From JAVJRN01 sp040218415 (lineage in GTDB: Bacteria > Bacteroidota > Bacteroidia > Cytophagales > Cyclobacteriaceae), in contig JAVJRN010000050.1 in the NCBI GenBank assembly GCA_040218415.1, positions 1 through 64,000 on the forward strand: 64,000 nucleotides of DNA, in the 5' to 3' direction. The position numbers were made by a program, and so were the translations under genes. Below, in pieces: positions 28,549 to 37,726 of this stretch (within the stretch, counting starts at the first letter, position 1; each line of letters opens with the position of its first letter). A model generated the notes under the pieces. The model did not search any database, was not told where the DNA came from, and worked only from the letters and a program-made list of their open reading frames with translations.

Positions 28549-29946
28549 ATGGATCCAAACACAGAAATAATTTCTACCAAAAACAACCAACTCGAAAAAA
28601 GACTATTCGAATACATTTGTCTTATTCAGTTTGCAATTATGCTCTATGTGCTGTTGCAGGGACTGTATAAAGTTGGATATACGATTCTGGCACCCGTTGA
28701 TTTCGCCATTTCAATGATCGGGCTCCTTTTCTTTTATCTCTCAAGGTTCAAAGGACTATTCAAACCGTTACGATTTCCCTTATTAGGGATCCTTTTTCTA
28801 AGTGTTACCTTTTTCTGGTTTCAACTTGGTGGCTTTTTTGGTCCTGGAGACATAGGTGCTGTTGTGGTAGGCATCTCTGCCATAATATTGGCTCCTCACA
28901 AGCGGAGGTTAACATTTTTCTTGTTCTCTATATTTTTCATCTTAGCCTTGATATATATCCAATTAAAAACAGATTGGATTGTAAACTTGGAAGCTTTGCG
29001 GCCAAACACTCACATTAATTACTTCCTCTTTGCATTCGCCGCACTGCTTATCATTTATTATCTAAAAAGGGAGTTTGACAGAGAGCGCAGGCAGTCCGAA
29101 AGGCAAAATGTTCGCCTCAAATCCCTAAACACCTTGCTTCAAAAAACTTTAGAGGATAAGGAAGCCATCATTGATAAACTCAACTCCACAAGAGACAGAT
29201 TGATAGATGCAGAAAAAATGGCTACCATCGGGCGGTTTACGGCAGGGATTGCACATGAATTAAACAATCCTTTGAACTTTGTTGGGGGCAGTGTTTGGCC
29301 TATTCAACAAAACCTTAACGAGATTTTCAACGCATTACCAGCAGATCAGAAAGAAGCGCAAAGTGAAAATATTAAAGAAGTAGAAGACCTCTTGGGAAAC
29401 ATAGAGCTTGGCACCCAGCAAGCCCGAAAAGTAATGGAAGGGTTAATACAAATATCTCCTAAGTCAGTATCTGCGAGACCCGAAAAGTTCAACCTTTCCA
29501 AGTTACTGAAAAACTTAACTAAGTTCTTCCAAACCTCGTCTCCTAAAGTAGTTTTCCATCAGGAAATAATGGACAACATCTGGGTGCATGGCTTTGTGGT
29601 GGAAATCAACCAAGTGCTGGTTAACTTGATAAAAAATAGCGTAGAGGCTACATTGGAAGCCACTAAACCTGAAATAAAAATAGCCTTATCGCAGCAAAAC
29701 GACTTTGCTGAAATTGTTATCAGCGACAATGGAGAAGGAGTCGCCGAAAAGGATCAACCGCATATTTTCGAGCCATTTTTCACGACTAAGCCTCTTGGAA
29801 TTGGCATAGGCGTGGGGTTGTATGTTAGCTTTACCATCGCTAACAAACATGGCGGAGATCTCGCCTATAACCCTGATGGCGAAGGCGCCATTTTCATTTT
29901 TAAACTTCCCATCGATGTTGATCTAGCATCCAAGACCCTTTACTAG
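28549..29946 (+). CDS. Membrane-bound sensor histidine kinase
   Basis: 465 aa. About six hydrophobic helices span residues 20-175, followed by a charged coiled-coil (about 175-220). The HisKA H-box is 'IAHELNNPL' with phospho-acceptor His236. The HATPase domain has an N box 'NQVLVNLIKNSVEA', a G1 box 'ISDNGEGV', an F box 'IFEPFFTTK' and a G2-like 'GIGVGLYVS'. There is no receiver domain and no response regulator gene beside it, so the partner is unknown. The input is probably sensed in the membrane, as no extracellular domain is evident. The start lies only 9 bp after a terminator hairpin, so the gene is either read through from the CHAT gene or has a promoter within that gene's 3' end. Confidence 0.9.
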   Translation: MDPNTEIISTKNNQLEKRLFEYICLIQFAIMLYVLLQGLYKVGYTILAPVDFAISMIGLLFFYLSRFKGLFKPLRFPLLGILFLSVTFFWFQLGGFFGPGDIGAVVVGISAIILAPHKRRLTFFLFSIFFILALIYIQLKTDWIVNLEALRPNTHINYFLFAFAALLIIYYLKREFDRERRQSERQNVRLKSLNTLLQKTLEDKEAIIDKLNSTRDRLIDAEKMATIGRFTAGIAHELNNPLNFVGGSVWPIQQNLNEIFNALPADQKEAQSENIKEVEDLLGNIELGTQQARKVMEGLIQISPKSVSARPEKFNLSKLLKNLTKFFQTSSPKVVFHQEIMDNIWVHGFVVEINQVLVNLIKNSVEATLEATKPEIKIALSQQNDFAEIVISDNGEGVAEKDQPHIFEPFFTTKPLGIGIGVGLYVSFTIANKHGGDLAYNPDGEGAIFIFKLPIDVDLASKTLY

Positions 29947-30331
29947 TAGCAAAGCATAAAGTGGACACACCGTCCAGAAGAAAAATGAGTAGAGCGATGA
30001 GGGTTAAAAAATTATTTCAAAAGTGAATCGGAACGCTTAGCAAAAGAAGTTGGTGGCTTATATTTCCTTGCTACTGAATATACACGATGGTGGAGAGCCA
30101 AAGTGCCGTGAAAATTTCAGACGTATATATGCAAGCTGTCACCAATATGTGCGCTTATGTAATCATAGGTCAGTGTTTTGGTGGTGGATGGTTCCTACAA
30201 GCATTCATAGAGACTGTTCAATAGCGCGAGGAAGTAAAATAAAAGATAGGCTTTCTCCACACTTTAAGTTTCCTTTTATTTGAATCTCCTTAACTTCAAA
30301 TTATCTTAAATTTTAAATTGATCTTCGCAGT
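29947..30331. other. 385-bp intergenic region with possible gene remnants
   Basis: No intact gene is convincing. Two short stretches read like protein in different plus frames: 'ESERLAKEVGGLYFLATEYT' ending in a stop near 30110, and a 45-codon ATG frame (30087-30224) holding the hydrophobic 'MCAYVIIGQCFGGGWFLQAF'. They could be pieces of a decayed small gene or chance. A weak promoter before polA is listed separately. Confidence 0.4.
30279..30309 (+). promoter_or_regulatory. Possible polA promoter
   Basis: TTTG (30279-30282), a 19-bp spacer, then TATCTTAA (30302-30309), a partial match to the Bacteroidetes TAnnTTTG element, 22 bp before the polA ATG. Weak, based on consensus resemblance only. 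Confidence 0.25.
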
Positions 30332-33100
30332 ATGAGTGATAAAACCCTATTTCTTTTGGACGCCATGGCACTGATATATCGTGCCCATTTCGCGTTGAGT
30401 AAAAACCCACGAATCAGTTCAAAAGGAGTAGATACTGGAGCGATTATGGGCTTCACCAATTCTGTTCTCGAAATCATTACCAAAGAAAAACCCTCGCATA
30501 TTGGTGTCGCCTTCGACACTCATGCGCCAACGTTTCGACATGTTGAATACCCTGAATATAAGGCAAACCGAGAAAGCCAGCCAGAAGAAATAAGGGTAGC
30601 TATTCCTTATTGCAAAAAAATTCTTGACGGCCTAAACATACCCATCCTAGAGCTGGATGGATACGAGGCGGACGATATCATAGGTACATTGGCAAAAAAA
30701 GCTGCCAGAGAAGGATTCACCGTATATATGATGACGCCTGATAAAGATTTTGCGCAGCTTGTAGAAGAGAAAATCTTCCTCTACAAACCAGCATTCATGG
30801 GCAATGGCGTAGATGTATTGGGCATTCCTGAAGTCCTTAAAAAGTTCGACATTGACCATGTGCTTCAGGTCATCGATGTACTCGGCCTTAAAGGTGATGC
30901 TGTAGACAACATCCCTGGAATCAAAGGTATTGGGGACAAAACAGCCTCCAAACTTCTCAAAGAATACGGTTCAGTGGAAAACATTGTGGCGAATGTGGAG
31001 CAGTTAAAAGGAGCTCTTAAGAAGAGAGTAGAAGAGAATGGTGAAACTGGTATTTTCTCAAAAAAGCTTGCCACCATTAACATTGACTCGCCCATCGAGT
31101 TCAATCCCGAGGCTTTGGAAAAGTCGAACCCAGACAAAGAGCTATTGACTCCTCTTTTTGAAGAACTCGAGTTACGAACTATTGCCAAACGTATTTTTCT
31201 AGAAAAGGTAGCCGGTAAAACTGATTCACAGTTAGGCTTATTCGGTGGATCCGTTCCTACGGAAGTAAAAGGAACCTTTTTCAATGACAAACAAACGGCG
31301 ATTACCACCAAACACCAATACAAAATTCTTAAGGAACACGAAGAAGTTAATGCGCTGGTAACTGAGTTACTCAAGCAAAAAGAGTTCTGTTTTGACACGG
31401 AGACCAATAGCCTCGAACCTGTTGAAGCGCAGCTTGCCGGCGTTGCTTTTAGCTACGAAACTGGGAAAGCATTCTATGTCTACTGCCCTGAAGATAAAGC
31501 AGCATGTAAAGCGATCGTAGACTTACTAAAACCAGCGCTGCAAAGTCCAAATATCACGAAAATCGGTCAAAATTTAAAGTATGATATTCAGGTTCTTAAA
31601 AAATACGATGTAGAAGTATGTGGACCTATCTTCGACACCATGCTCGCACATTATCTTATAGACCCAGAATCTGCGCATAGTATGGATGTTTTGGCCGAGA
31701 ACTATCTCAACTACACAGCCATATCTTATACTGACCTAACAGGAAAAGGTAAAAATCAAGTGACGATAAGAGAAGTTGACGAAGAAAAAGTGACCGAATA
31801 TGCCTGTGAAGATGCAGACATTACCCTACAGTTAAAAGAAAAAATCGCCCCAGAAATCGCCTCTCTTAAACTTGAAGGACTCCTTCACGATGTAGAAGAG
31901 CCATTGTCCTTTGTGTTGGCCGACATGGAATACGAGGGCGTAAAAATTGATGAGGCGGCCTTGGCGGTTATGTCCAAGGAACTAGAAGAAGCCAGCTTGA
32001 TTGCACAAACTGAAATCTTTGAAATAGCAGGCCAAGAGTTCAACATTGGCTCACCAAAACAATTAGGCGAAATTCTTTTCGACAAACTTAAACTCATAGA
32101 CAAACCAAAGAAAACAAAAACCGGGCAATACGCCACAGGAGAAGACATCCTATCCAAGCTAGCCGATGAGCATGAAATAGCGGCTAAAATTCTCGAATTC
32201 CGCGAGTATCAAAAGCTGAAATCGACCTATGTCGATGCGTTACCAAAAATGGTAAGCCCTGTAGATGGCAGAGTTCACACCGATTACAGACAGACGGTAG
32301 CAGCTACCGGAAGGTTAAGCTCCAACAATCCAAACCTTCAAAACATACCAATCAGAACGGCCAAAGGAAGGGAAATAAGAAAAGCCTTTATTCCCAAAAA
32401 TGATGATTATGTAATTTTATCCGCCGATTACTCTCAAATCGAACTACGTATCATGGCTTCTTTTTCTAAAGATGAAAGCATGATCGAAGCATTTAAAAAA
32501 GGCGTGGACATTCATAGCAATACTGCCAGCAAAGTCTTTAAGGTTCCTCTCGAAGAGGTTGATTCGAGTATGCGACGCAAGGCCAAAGAGGTCAACTTTG
32601 GAATTATCTATGGTATATCCGCTTTTGGTTTGTCACAAAACCTGAATATCTCAAGATCAGAGGCAAGTGAAATTATTGATGCTTATTTCAAGGAGTTTCC
32701 GTCAGTCAAAAGCTATATGGATGATATAATCGAAAAAGCCAGAAAAGACGAGTACGTAGAAACTATTCTTGGCCGAAGGAGATATTTGAGAAATATCAAC
32801 GCTAAAAACTTTACCATGCGAGGCTTTTCCGAACGCAACGCGATCAATGCTCCTATACAAGGTAGCGCCGCAGATATGATCAAAATGGCCATGATCAAAA
32901 TTCATCAATGGATGAAAGAAGAAAAACTCCAGTCCAAAATGATCATGCAGGTGCATGATGAATTGGTCTTTGATGTTCACAAATCAGAGTTAGATTTGCT
33001 CACATCCAAAGTGGATGATTTTATGAAAAATGCAATGCCGCTAGATGTGCCTATGGAAATAGGTATTGGTTCTGGCGAAAACTGGTTAAAAGCACATTAA
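30332..33100 (+). CDS. polA: DNA polymerase I
   Basis: 922 aa, the usual length for full PolA. The N-terminal 5'-3' exonuclease/FEN domain (about 1-290) has 'YEADDIIGTLA', 'TPDKDFAQLV' and a helix-hairpin-helix 'GIKGIGDKTASKLL'. The 3'-5' exonuclease domain (about 330-520) keeps its metal ligands: Asp355 and Glu357 in 'FDTETNS', with further acidic sites in 'IGQNLKYDIQVL' and 'CEDADITLQ', so proofreading should be active. The polymerase domain has 'TGRLSSNNPNLQNIP', motif A 'SADYSQIELR' (Asp699), an O-helix 'RRKAKEVNFGIIYG' and motif C 'QVHDELVFDV' (Asp876). It fills gaps in repair and removes RNA primers. The dehydratase gene starts 6 bp after its stop, so co-transcription is likely. Confidence 0.98.
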   Translation: MSDKTLFLLDAMALIYRAHFALSKNPRISSKGVDTGAIMGFTNSVLEIITKEKPSHIGVAFDTHAPTFRHVEYPEYKANRESQPEEIRVAIPYCKKILDGLNIPILELDGYEADDIIGTLAKKAAREGFTVYMMTPDKDFAQLVEEKIFLYKPAFMGNGVDVLGIPEVLKKFDIDHVLQVIDVLGLKGDAVDNIPGIKGIGDKTASKLLKEYGSVENIVANVEQLKGALKKRVEENGETGIFSKKLATINIDSPIEFNPEALEKSNPDKELLTPLFEELELRTIAKRIFLEKVAGKTDSQLGLFGGSVPTEVKGTFFNDKQTAITTKHQYKILKEHEEVNALVTELLKQKEFCFDTETNSLEPVEAQLAGVAFSYETGKAFYVYCPEDKAACKAIVDLLKPALQSPNITKIGQNLKYDIQVLKKYDVEVCGPIFDTMLAHYLIDPESAHSMDVLAENYLNYTAISYTDLTGKGKNQVTIREVDEEKVTEYACEDADITLQLKEKIAPEIASLKLEGLLHDVEEPLSFVLADMEYEGVKIDEAALAVMSKELEEASLIAQTEIFEIAGQEFNIGSPKQLGEILFDKLKLIDKPKKTKTGQYATGEDILSKLADEHEIAAKILEFREYQKLKSTYVDALPKMVSPVDGRVHTDYRQTVAATGRLSSNNPNLQNIPIRTAKGREIRKAFIPKNDDYVILSADYSQIELRIMASFSKDESMIEAFKKGVDIHSNTASKVFKVPLEEVDSSMRRKAKEVNFGIIYGISAFGLSQNLNISRSEASEIIDAYFKEFPSVKSYMDDIIEKARKDEYVETILGRRRYLRNINAKNFTMRGFSERNAINAPIQGSAADMIKMAMIKIHQWMKEEKLQSKMIMQVHDELVFDVHKSELDLLTSKVDDFMKNAMPLDVPMEIGIGSGENWLKAH

Positions 33101-33106
33101 TTTAAT

Positions 33107-34054
33107 ATGATGAATATTCCCTCTTTATCAGATATAAAACGAGCACATCAAAGAATCAGACCTTATATTTTAGAAACGCCAGTGATGACATCAGACTCGC
33201 TTGACGAAATAGCAGGCTGTAAACTTTTTTTTAAGTGTGAAAACTTCCAAAAAGTCGGTGCTTTCAAAATGCGAGGTGCCGCGAACATGATTTTTGGCTT
33301 TCGCCCCGAAGAAAGAGAAAACGGATTTGCCACACATTCATCAGGAAACCATGCCCAAGCAGTGGCCAAAGCTGCCAAACTTGCTAATACCAAAGCCTAT
33401 ATCGTGATGCCTCATAATGCACCCGAAGTAAAGAAAAAGGCGGTTGGATATTATGGTGCAGAAATCATCTTTTGCGAGCCTACAGAAGAGGCCAGAGAAC
33501 AAGCTGCACAAGAAGTGATAGAAAGGACTGGCGCAATATTCGTTCCTCCGTTTAACGACTCCCGAATCATTGCTGGTCAGGCTACAGCAGCTAAAGAATT
33601 TATTGAAACCCAAGAAAAGCTTGATGTAATCATGACACCAGTAGGCGGTGGTGGCTTAGCCGCTGGCACATGCTTGGCAGCTAACTATCTGGACCTTAAA
33701 ATAAAAGTCATTCTCGCCGAGCCAGAAGAAGTTTGCGACACCTATGACTCCTTCAAGTCGGGAATTCTTCAAAAAGTAAAATCTACCAATACCATCGCCG
33801 ATGGTTTAAAGGTGTCTTTGGGAGAATTAAATTTCAAAATAATCAAAGAATACGCCTCCGACGTGCTTCTTGTAAACGAACAGGAAATCGTAGCGGCCAT
33901 GCGCATGATTTGGGAAAGAATGAAAATAATTATTGAGCCTTCTTGTGCGGTTCCTTTTGCCGCATTACTGAAAAACAAAGAACAGTTCAAAGGAAAAAAT
34001 GTAGGAATTATTCTCACTGGTGGAAATGTTGATTTGGGTGAACTTCCATTTTAA
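33107..34054 (+). CDS. Threonine/serine dehydratase (PLP fold-type II)
   Basis: 315 aa. PLP-binding Lys54 lies in 'VGAFKMRGA', a Ser/Asn loop in 'THSSGNHAQAVA', and the phosphate-binding glycine loop in 'PVGGGGLAAG' (about 177-186). The protein stops after the catalytic domain with no ACT regulatory domain. That fits the short catabolic TdcB-type threonine dehydratases or serine racemase/dehydratases, which deaminate L-threonine or L-serine to 2-oxo acids and ammonia, rather than long biosynthetic IlvA. Which substrate is preferred cannot be read from sequence alone. It starts 6 bp after polA (tandem ATGATG), and the lipid kinase follows 3 bp after its stop. Confidence 0.88.
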   Translation: MMNIPSLSDIKRAHQRIRPYILETPVMTSDSLDEIAGCKLFFKCENFQKVGAFKMRGAANMIFGFRPEERENGFATHSSGNHAQAVAKAAKLANTKAYIVMPHNAPEVKKKAVGYYGAEIIFCEPTEEAREQAAQEVIERTGAIFVPPFNDSRIIAGQATAAKEFIETQEKLDVIMTPVGGGGLAAGTCLAANYLDLKIKVILAEPEEVCDTYDSFKSGILQKVKSTNTIADGLKVSLGELNFKIIKEYASDVLLVNEQEIVAAMRMIWERMKIIIEPSCAVPFAALLKNKEQFKGKNVGIILTGGNVDLGELPF

Positions 34055-34057
34055 GCT

Positions 34058-34942
34058 TTGAAAAAGATCTTTATTGTCGGAAATCCAAAGTCAGGAACTG
34101 GGAAATACTACAAGTATCGAGAACGGCTAATCAATGAGCTGCAAATAAATAAGATTGGTTTTGAAGCTTTTGAAACGTCCGCTGTGGCCAATGCAAATCA
34201 TGTGGTTGCACAGCATTTCGATCCCACTTTTACAGATATTATTGTAATTGGTGGTGACGGCACACTAAATGAAGCAGTCAATGCCCTGAAGACAAATGTG
34301 CCCATTGGAATTATTCCTTCGGGTACTGGAAACGACTATGCCAAATGCTTTGATCTAGGAAAGAGTATTGAGGAAAAAATTCAAACTGCGATTCATGGGA
34401 ATCCTTATTTTACAGATGTTGGAGTATGCAATGGTAGGAAATTTCTTAATGGTGTAGGAGTTGGTTTCGATGGTCAAATTGTCGCGGATCTTATTCAAAG
34501 AAAAACCTGGTTAAAGGGTGTTTTTAAATATTATTACCACGTTTTGAGTATTCTTGGCACTTACAAAACTCGCCTCTTTGATTTTAACATTAACAACCAT
34601 TCTGAGAAGAAAGAACGTTTAATCCTATTGTGTGTAGCGAAAGGAACGACTTTTGGCGGAGGTTTTAAGCTAACACCTCATGCAAAACCTGACAATGGAA
34701 AACTCTCCATTTGTACCATTGGCGATATTTCACCCCTCAAACGCTTTTTGAATATTTTTAGGTTGCAAAATGGCACACATCACGTGTTAAAAGAAATAGA
34801 CCTTCTCGAAGCTAACTCTATTTCCATCCGGGAAAATGCCTTGCTTGAAGCGCATATTGACGGAGAATATTTTGGCAAACCCCCTTTCAACTTTTCGATT
34901 GATAAAAAAGCCATTCAGGTTCGAGCAAAGCGACTACTTTGA
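34058..34942 (+). CDS. Diacylglycerol kinase family lipid kinase (YegS/DgkB-like)
   Basis: 294 aa, TTG start 3 bp after the dehydratase stop; no in-frame ATG is near and the TTG gives the expected 'KKIFIVGNPKSGTG' beginning. The DAGK catalytic motif 'IGGDGTLNEAVNAL' (GGDGT at about 65-69) and the 'GIIPSGTGNDYAK' nucleotide loop are present. The C-terminal half has the usual beta-sandwich with 'FGGGFKLTPHAKPDNGKL' and 'AHIDGEYFG'. Family members phosphorylate diacylglycerol or related lipids at the inner membrane, but could also act on sphingoid-like lipids, which many Bacteroidetes make; this is not decidable here. The last 9 bp overlap the end of the convergent lgt. Confidence 0.9.
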   Translation: MKKIFIVGNPKSGTGKYYKYRERLINELQINKIGFEAFETSAVANANHVVAQHFDPTFTDIIVIGGDGTLNEAVNALKTNVPIGIIPSGTGNDYAKCFDLGKSIEEKIQTAIHGNPYFTDVGVCNGRKFLNGVGVGFDGQIVADLIQRKTWLKGVFKYYYHVLSILGTYKTRLFDFNINNHSEKKERLILLCVAKGTTFGGGFKLTPHAKPDNGKLSICTIGDISPLKRFLNIFRLQNGTHHVLKEIDLLEANSISIRENALLEAHIDGEYFGKPPFNFSIDKKAIQVRAKRLL

Positions 34943-35710
34943 GGCTTGTTTTTTATAGACGAAAAGGTATGTTAACCCTGTAGCCAAAATAATTAACAAA
35001 GAAATAAACTGGGAGTGTGAAAGTACCCCATCAATTATGAAGCCCCTTCGTAGGTCTCCTCGGAATATTTCAATGACTCCTCTTCCCACAGCATATAAAC
35101 TGATATAGATAAAAATCAGCCTTCCCTCCAAGCGATGATATTTCTTAAGCATAAGCAAAAGCACCAAAATCATCGATATCATGGTTACCGAATAAAGTTG
35201 GGTAGGGTGCAGCGCCGTATTCAGTGGTTCTGCCTGAGAAGCTGGATCTGAAAACGTAATACCCAAAACACTCTCTGTTGGCTGTCCGTAACAGCAACCT
35301 GCAAAAAAGCAGCCCATTCTGCCAAATAAATGAACAATGGCGCCTGTAATCGCAATTCTGTCCATCATAGGCCATAGCGGCCATTTTTCCTTTCTAAAAA
35401 ACCAGACGGCAGTAGGAATAACAAAAAGCAAAGAGCCATAAAAGACAAATCCGGTACGAAACTTCTTGAACATATTGCTCGGATTGCTGAAGTAATAACC
35501 CGGGTCTTCGAAATAGAAAAACAATTTCCCCCCCACAAAAGCTGCAAGAATGATTAATATGGCAAGATTCTGAATCTTTTCTGGTGAAATACCAAGCTCT
35601 TTTTCTACCGTTTTAGACATATACCAGTAGCCAAAAATGGCGCCTAGCATGATCATGAAACCATAGGTATGTATGGTCATACTACCGATCTGAAATAATT
35701 CTGGATGCAT
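34934..35710 (-). CDS. lgt: Prolipoprotein diacylglyceryl transferase
   Basis: 258 aa, about seven membrane helices. Lgt motifs are visible: an N-terminal 'IHTYGFMIMLGAIFGYWY', the signature region 'HLFGRMGCFFAGCCYG' (about 130-147), 'LHPTQLYSV' and 'GRGVIEIFRGD'. Lgt transfers diacylglycerol from phosphatidylglycerol to the lipobox Cys of lipoprotein precursors at the inner membrane; several substrates are encoded nearby. The Cys-rich signature variant 'GCFFAGCC' replaces the proteobacterial 'GNFINGE' form and is, from memory, common in Bacteroidetes. Its end overlaps the lipid kinase by 9 bp, and it is divergent from the acyl-CoA synthetase. Confidence 0.95.
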   Translation of the reverse strand: MHPELFQIGSMTIHTYGFMIMLGAIFGYWYMSKTVEKELGISPEKIQNLAILIILAAFVGGKLFFYFEDPGYYFSNPSNMFKKFRTGFVFYGSLLFVIPTAVWFFRKEKWPLWPMMDRIAITGAIVHLFGRMGCFFAGCCYGQPTESVLGITFSDPASQAEPLNTALHPTQLYSVTMISMILVLLLMLKKYHRLEGRLIFIYISLYAVGRGVIEIFRGDLRRGFIIDGVLSHSQFISLLIILATGLTYLFVYKKQASK

Positions 35711-35884
35711 TTGTCAAAAATATTCCTTTTTCGCTATTCGAGAAGTATAACCTACAGTTTTGTTCATTCACTTCTTTTTCCTTGTTAACGTAGTATTTAC
35801 CAACTCGACAAACTTTTAGGCGTGACTGTTGTTATCTAACCACAAATTCGCCGACTGTTCAATCTTTAAAAAATAAAAGAGATT

Positions 35885-37726
35885 ATGGAAAGTTATGAGA
35901 AATTGCGAGTCTTCGACTTATTGTTTGACCAGTTCAAAAACAACCCTCTTGAAGCCTCCATATCGAGCAAAGTCGGGGGCAAGTGGAAGTCCTATAGCTC
36001 TTCGCAAGTCATTAGCGCCTCCTCCCGAATTGCCTTGGGCCTCTTGGAACTAGGCATTAAAAAAGGCGACAAAGTTGGTTTAATATCGGAAACACGTCCA
36101 GAGTGGAATTTCGTGGATTTCGCTTGTCAGTTCATTGGTGCTGTCACCGTGCCAATGTATCCAAACCTGGGGACGAAAGATTACGAATATATTTTTACCC
36201 AAGCCGAGTTAAAAGTGCTTTTCGTTTCAAACAAAACACTTTATGACAAGGTCGCTCCCGTCAAAGAGCGTTTGGGTAGTTTTAAAATTTACACCTTTGA
36301 TAACCTCAACCAAGCAGAAAATTGGGCTTCTATTTATAAAATAGGACAAACCAAAGAGCTTAATGATATCAAGCAACATAGAGCAGCGGTAAAACCTACT
36401 GACTTACTCACCATTATCTATACCTCAGGCACTACGGGAACACCCAAAGGAGTAATGCTTTCTCATAGCAATATTGTAAGTAATGTCTTAGAAATAAAAG
36501 ATGTACCGAACCTGAACCCAGGAGATAAGGCATTGAGCTTTTTGCCGATTAACCATATTTTTGAACGCACGGTGCTTTATTCTTATATGACCGTGGGAAT
36601 AAGCATTTACTATGCTGAAAATATGGATACCATTGGGGAAAACCTCAAGGAAATAAAGCCTCACACTTTCAGCACTGTTCCTCGGGTTTTGGAAAAAGTA
36701 TATGATAAAATTATTGCGAAGGGAAGTGAACTGAGTACCCTTAGAAAGGGTGTATTTAACTGGGCCATCAACCTTGGCTTAAGCTACGACCCTAACGAAA
36801 AACAGAATACCATAAGCAAAAAGCAATTGGAGCTTGCGCGCAAATTGGTTTTCAGCAAATGGCACGAAGCACTGGGCGGAAACATCAAAACCATCCAATG
36901 TGGTGCTGCGGCGCTGCAAGAAAGATTGATGCGTGTGTTTTGGGCGGCCGATATAACCATTTTTGAAGGTTATGGACTAACAGAAACATCCCCAGTGGTT
37001 ACCGTAAACCGTATTGGTAAAATGAAGCTGGGAACTGTAGGAACCGTCATTGATGGTGTGAAAATAAAATTGGCTGAAGATGGAGAAATTCTGGTCAAAG
37101 GGCCTAATGTGATGTTGGGATACTACAAAAATGAAGCTTTAACCAAAGAAATAATCCAGGACGGATGGTTCAAAACTGGAGATGTGGGCTTGTTAGACGA
37201 AGACGGGTTTTTATCCATTACCGATAGAAAAAAAGAGCTATTCAAGACATCTGGTGGTTTATATATTGCGCCTCAGCAGTTAGAAAACACCTTGAAAGAA
37301 TCGATCCTGATTGACCAAGCCATGGTCATTGGTGATGGCAAAAAATTTCCAGCAGCATTGATCTCGCCAAATTTTGCGCAGCTGACCGAAGAAGCCAGCA
37401 AAAGGTTCATGTTGGTGTCTGATTACAATGAGTTGCTTAAAGACCCAACCATTAAAAAACTATTTCAAAAAGAAATTGAACAGATCAATCAGAACTATGG
37501 TAAATGGGAAGCCATCAAAGAATACAGAATCGTTTCAGAACCATGGTCTGTAGAAACGGGTGAGCTAACGCCTACACTGAAGCTAAAAAGACGTGTTATC
37601 CTTCAAAAATATCAGCATCTGGTCAATGATATTTATAAAGATGATGGATCTAACTTGTTTGGTGATGTCACGGAGGTGAAACACGAAGACCTAGACAAAG
37701 AAATAGTAGATGCGTTAAATGGTTAG
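35885..37726 (+). CDS. Long-chain acyl-CoA synthetase (AMP-forming)
   Basis: 613 aa, typical of FadD15/FAA-type synthetases. The AMP-binding P-loop 'IIYTSGTTGTPKGVMLSH' lies at about 176-193. Further motifs are 'FEGYGLTETSP', 'GWFKTGDVG' and 'ITDRKKELFKTSGG' with the hinge. It activates long-chain fatty acids to acyl-CoA for phospholipid synthesis or beta-oxidation, probably at the inner membrane. The stop overlaps the convergent hybrid kinase gene by 4 bp. A long AT-rich leader (35711-35884) separates it from lgt. Chain-length preference is not predictable here. Confidence 0.93.
   Translation: MESYEKLRVFDLLFDQFKNNPLEASISSKVGGKWKSYSSSQVISASSRIALGLLELGIKKGDKVGLISETRPEWNFVDFACQFIGAVTVPMYPNLGTKDYEYIFTQAELKVLFVSNKTLYDKVAPVKERLGSFKIYTFDNLNQAENWASIYKIGQTKELNDIKQHRAAVKPTDLLTIIYTSGTTGTPKGVMLSHSNIVSNVLEIKDVPNLNPGDKALSFLPINHIFERTVLYSYMTVGISIYYAENMDTIGENLKEIKPHTFSTVPRVLEKVYDKIIAKGSELSTLRKGVFNWAINLGLSYDPNEKQNTISKKQLELARKLVFSKWHEALGGNIKTIQCGAAALQERLMRVFWAADITIFEGYGLTETSPVVTVNRIGKMKLGTVGTVIDGVKIKLAEDGEILVKGPNVMLGYYKNEALTKEIIQDGWFKTGDVGLLDEDGFLSITDRKKELFKTSGGLYIAPQQLENTLKESILIDQAMVIGDGKKFPAALISPNFAQLTEEASKRFMLVSDYNELLKDPTIKKLFQKEIEQINQNYGKWEAIKEYRIVSEPWSVETGELTPTLKLKRRVILQKYQHLVNDIYKDDGSNLFGDVTEVKHEDLDKEIVDALNG

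Noticed and set aside
30050..30283. 77-codon plus-strand frame between the kinase and polA
   Set aside because: Translation has no familiar motif, odd composition (many Cys/Arg/His/Trp) and no ribosome site; treated as part of a possible remnant only.
30865..31407. 180-codon minus-strand frame within polA
   Set aside because: Antisense shadow of the well-conserved polA exonuclease region; no recognisable domain.
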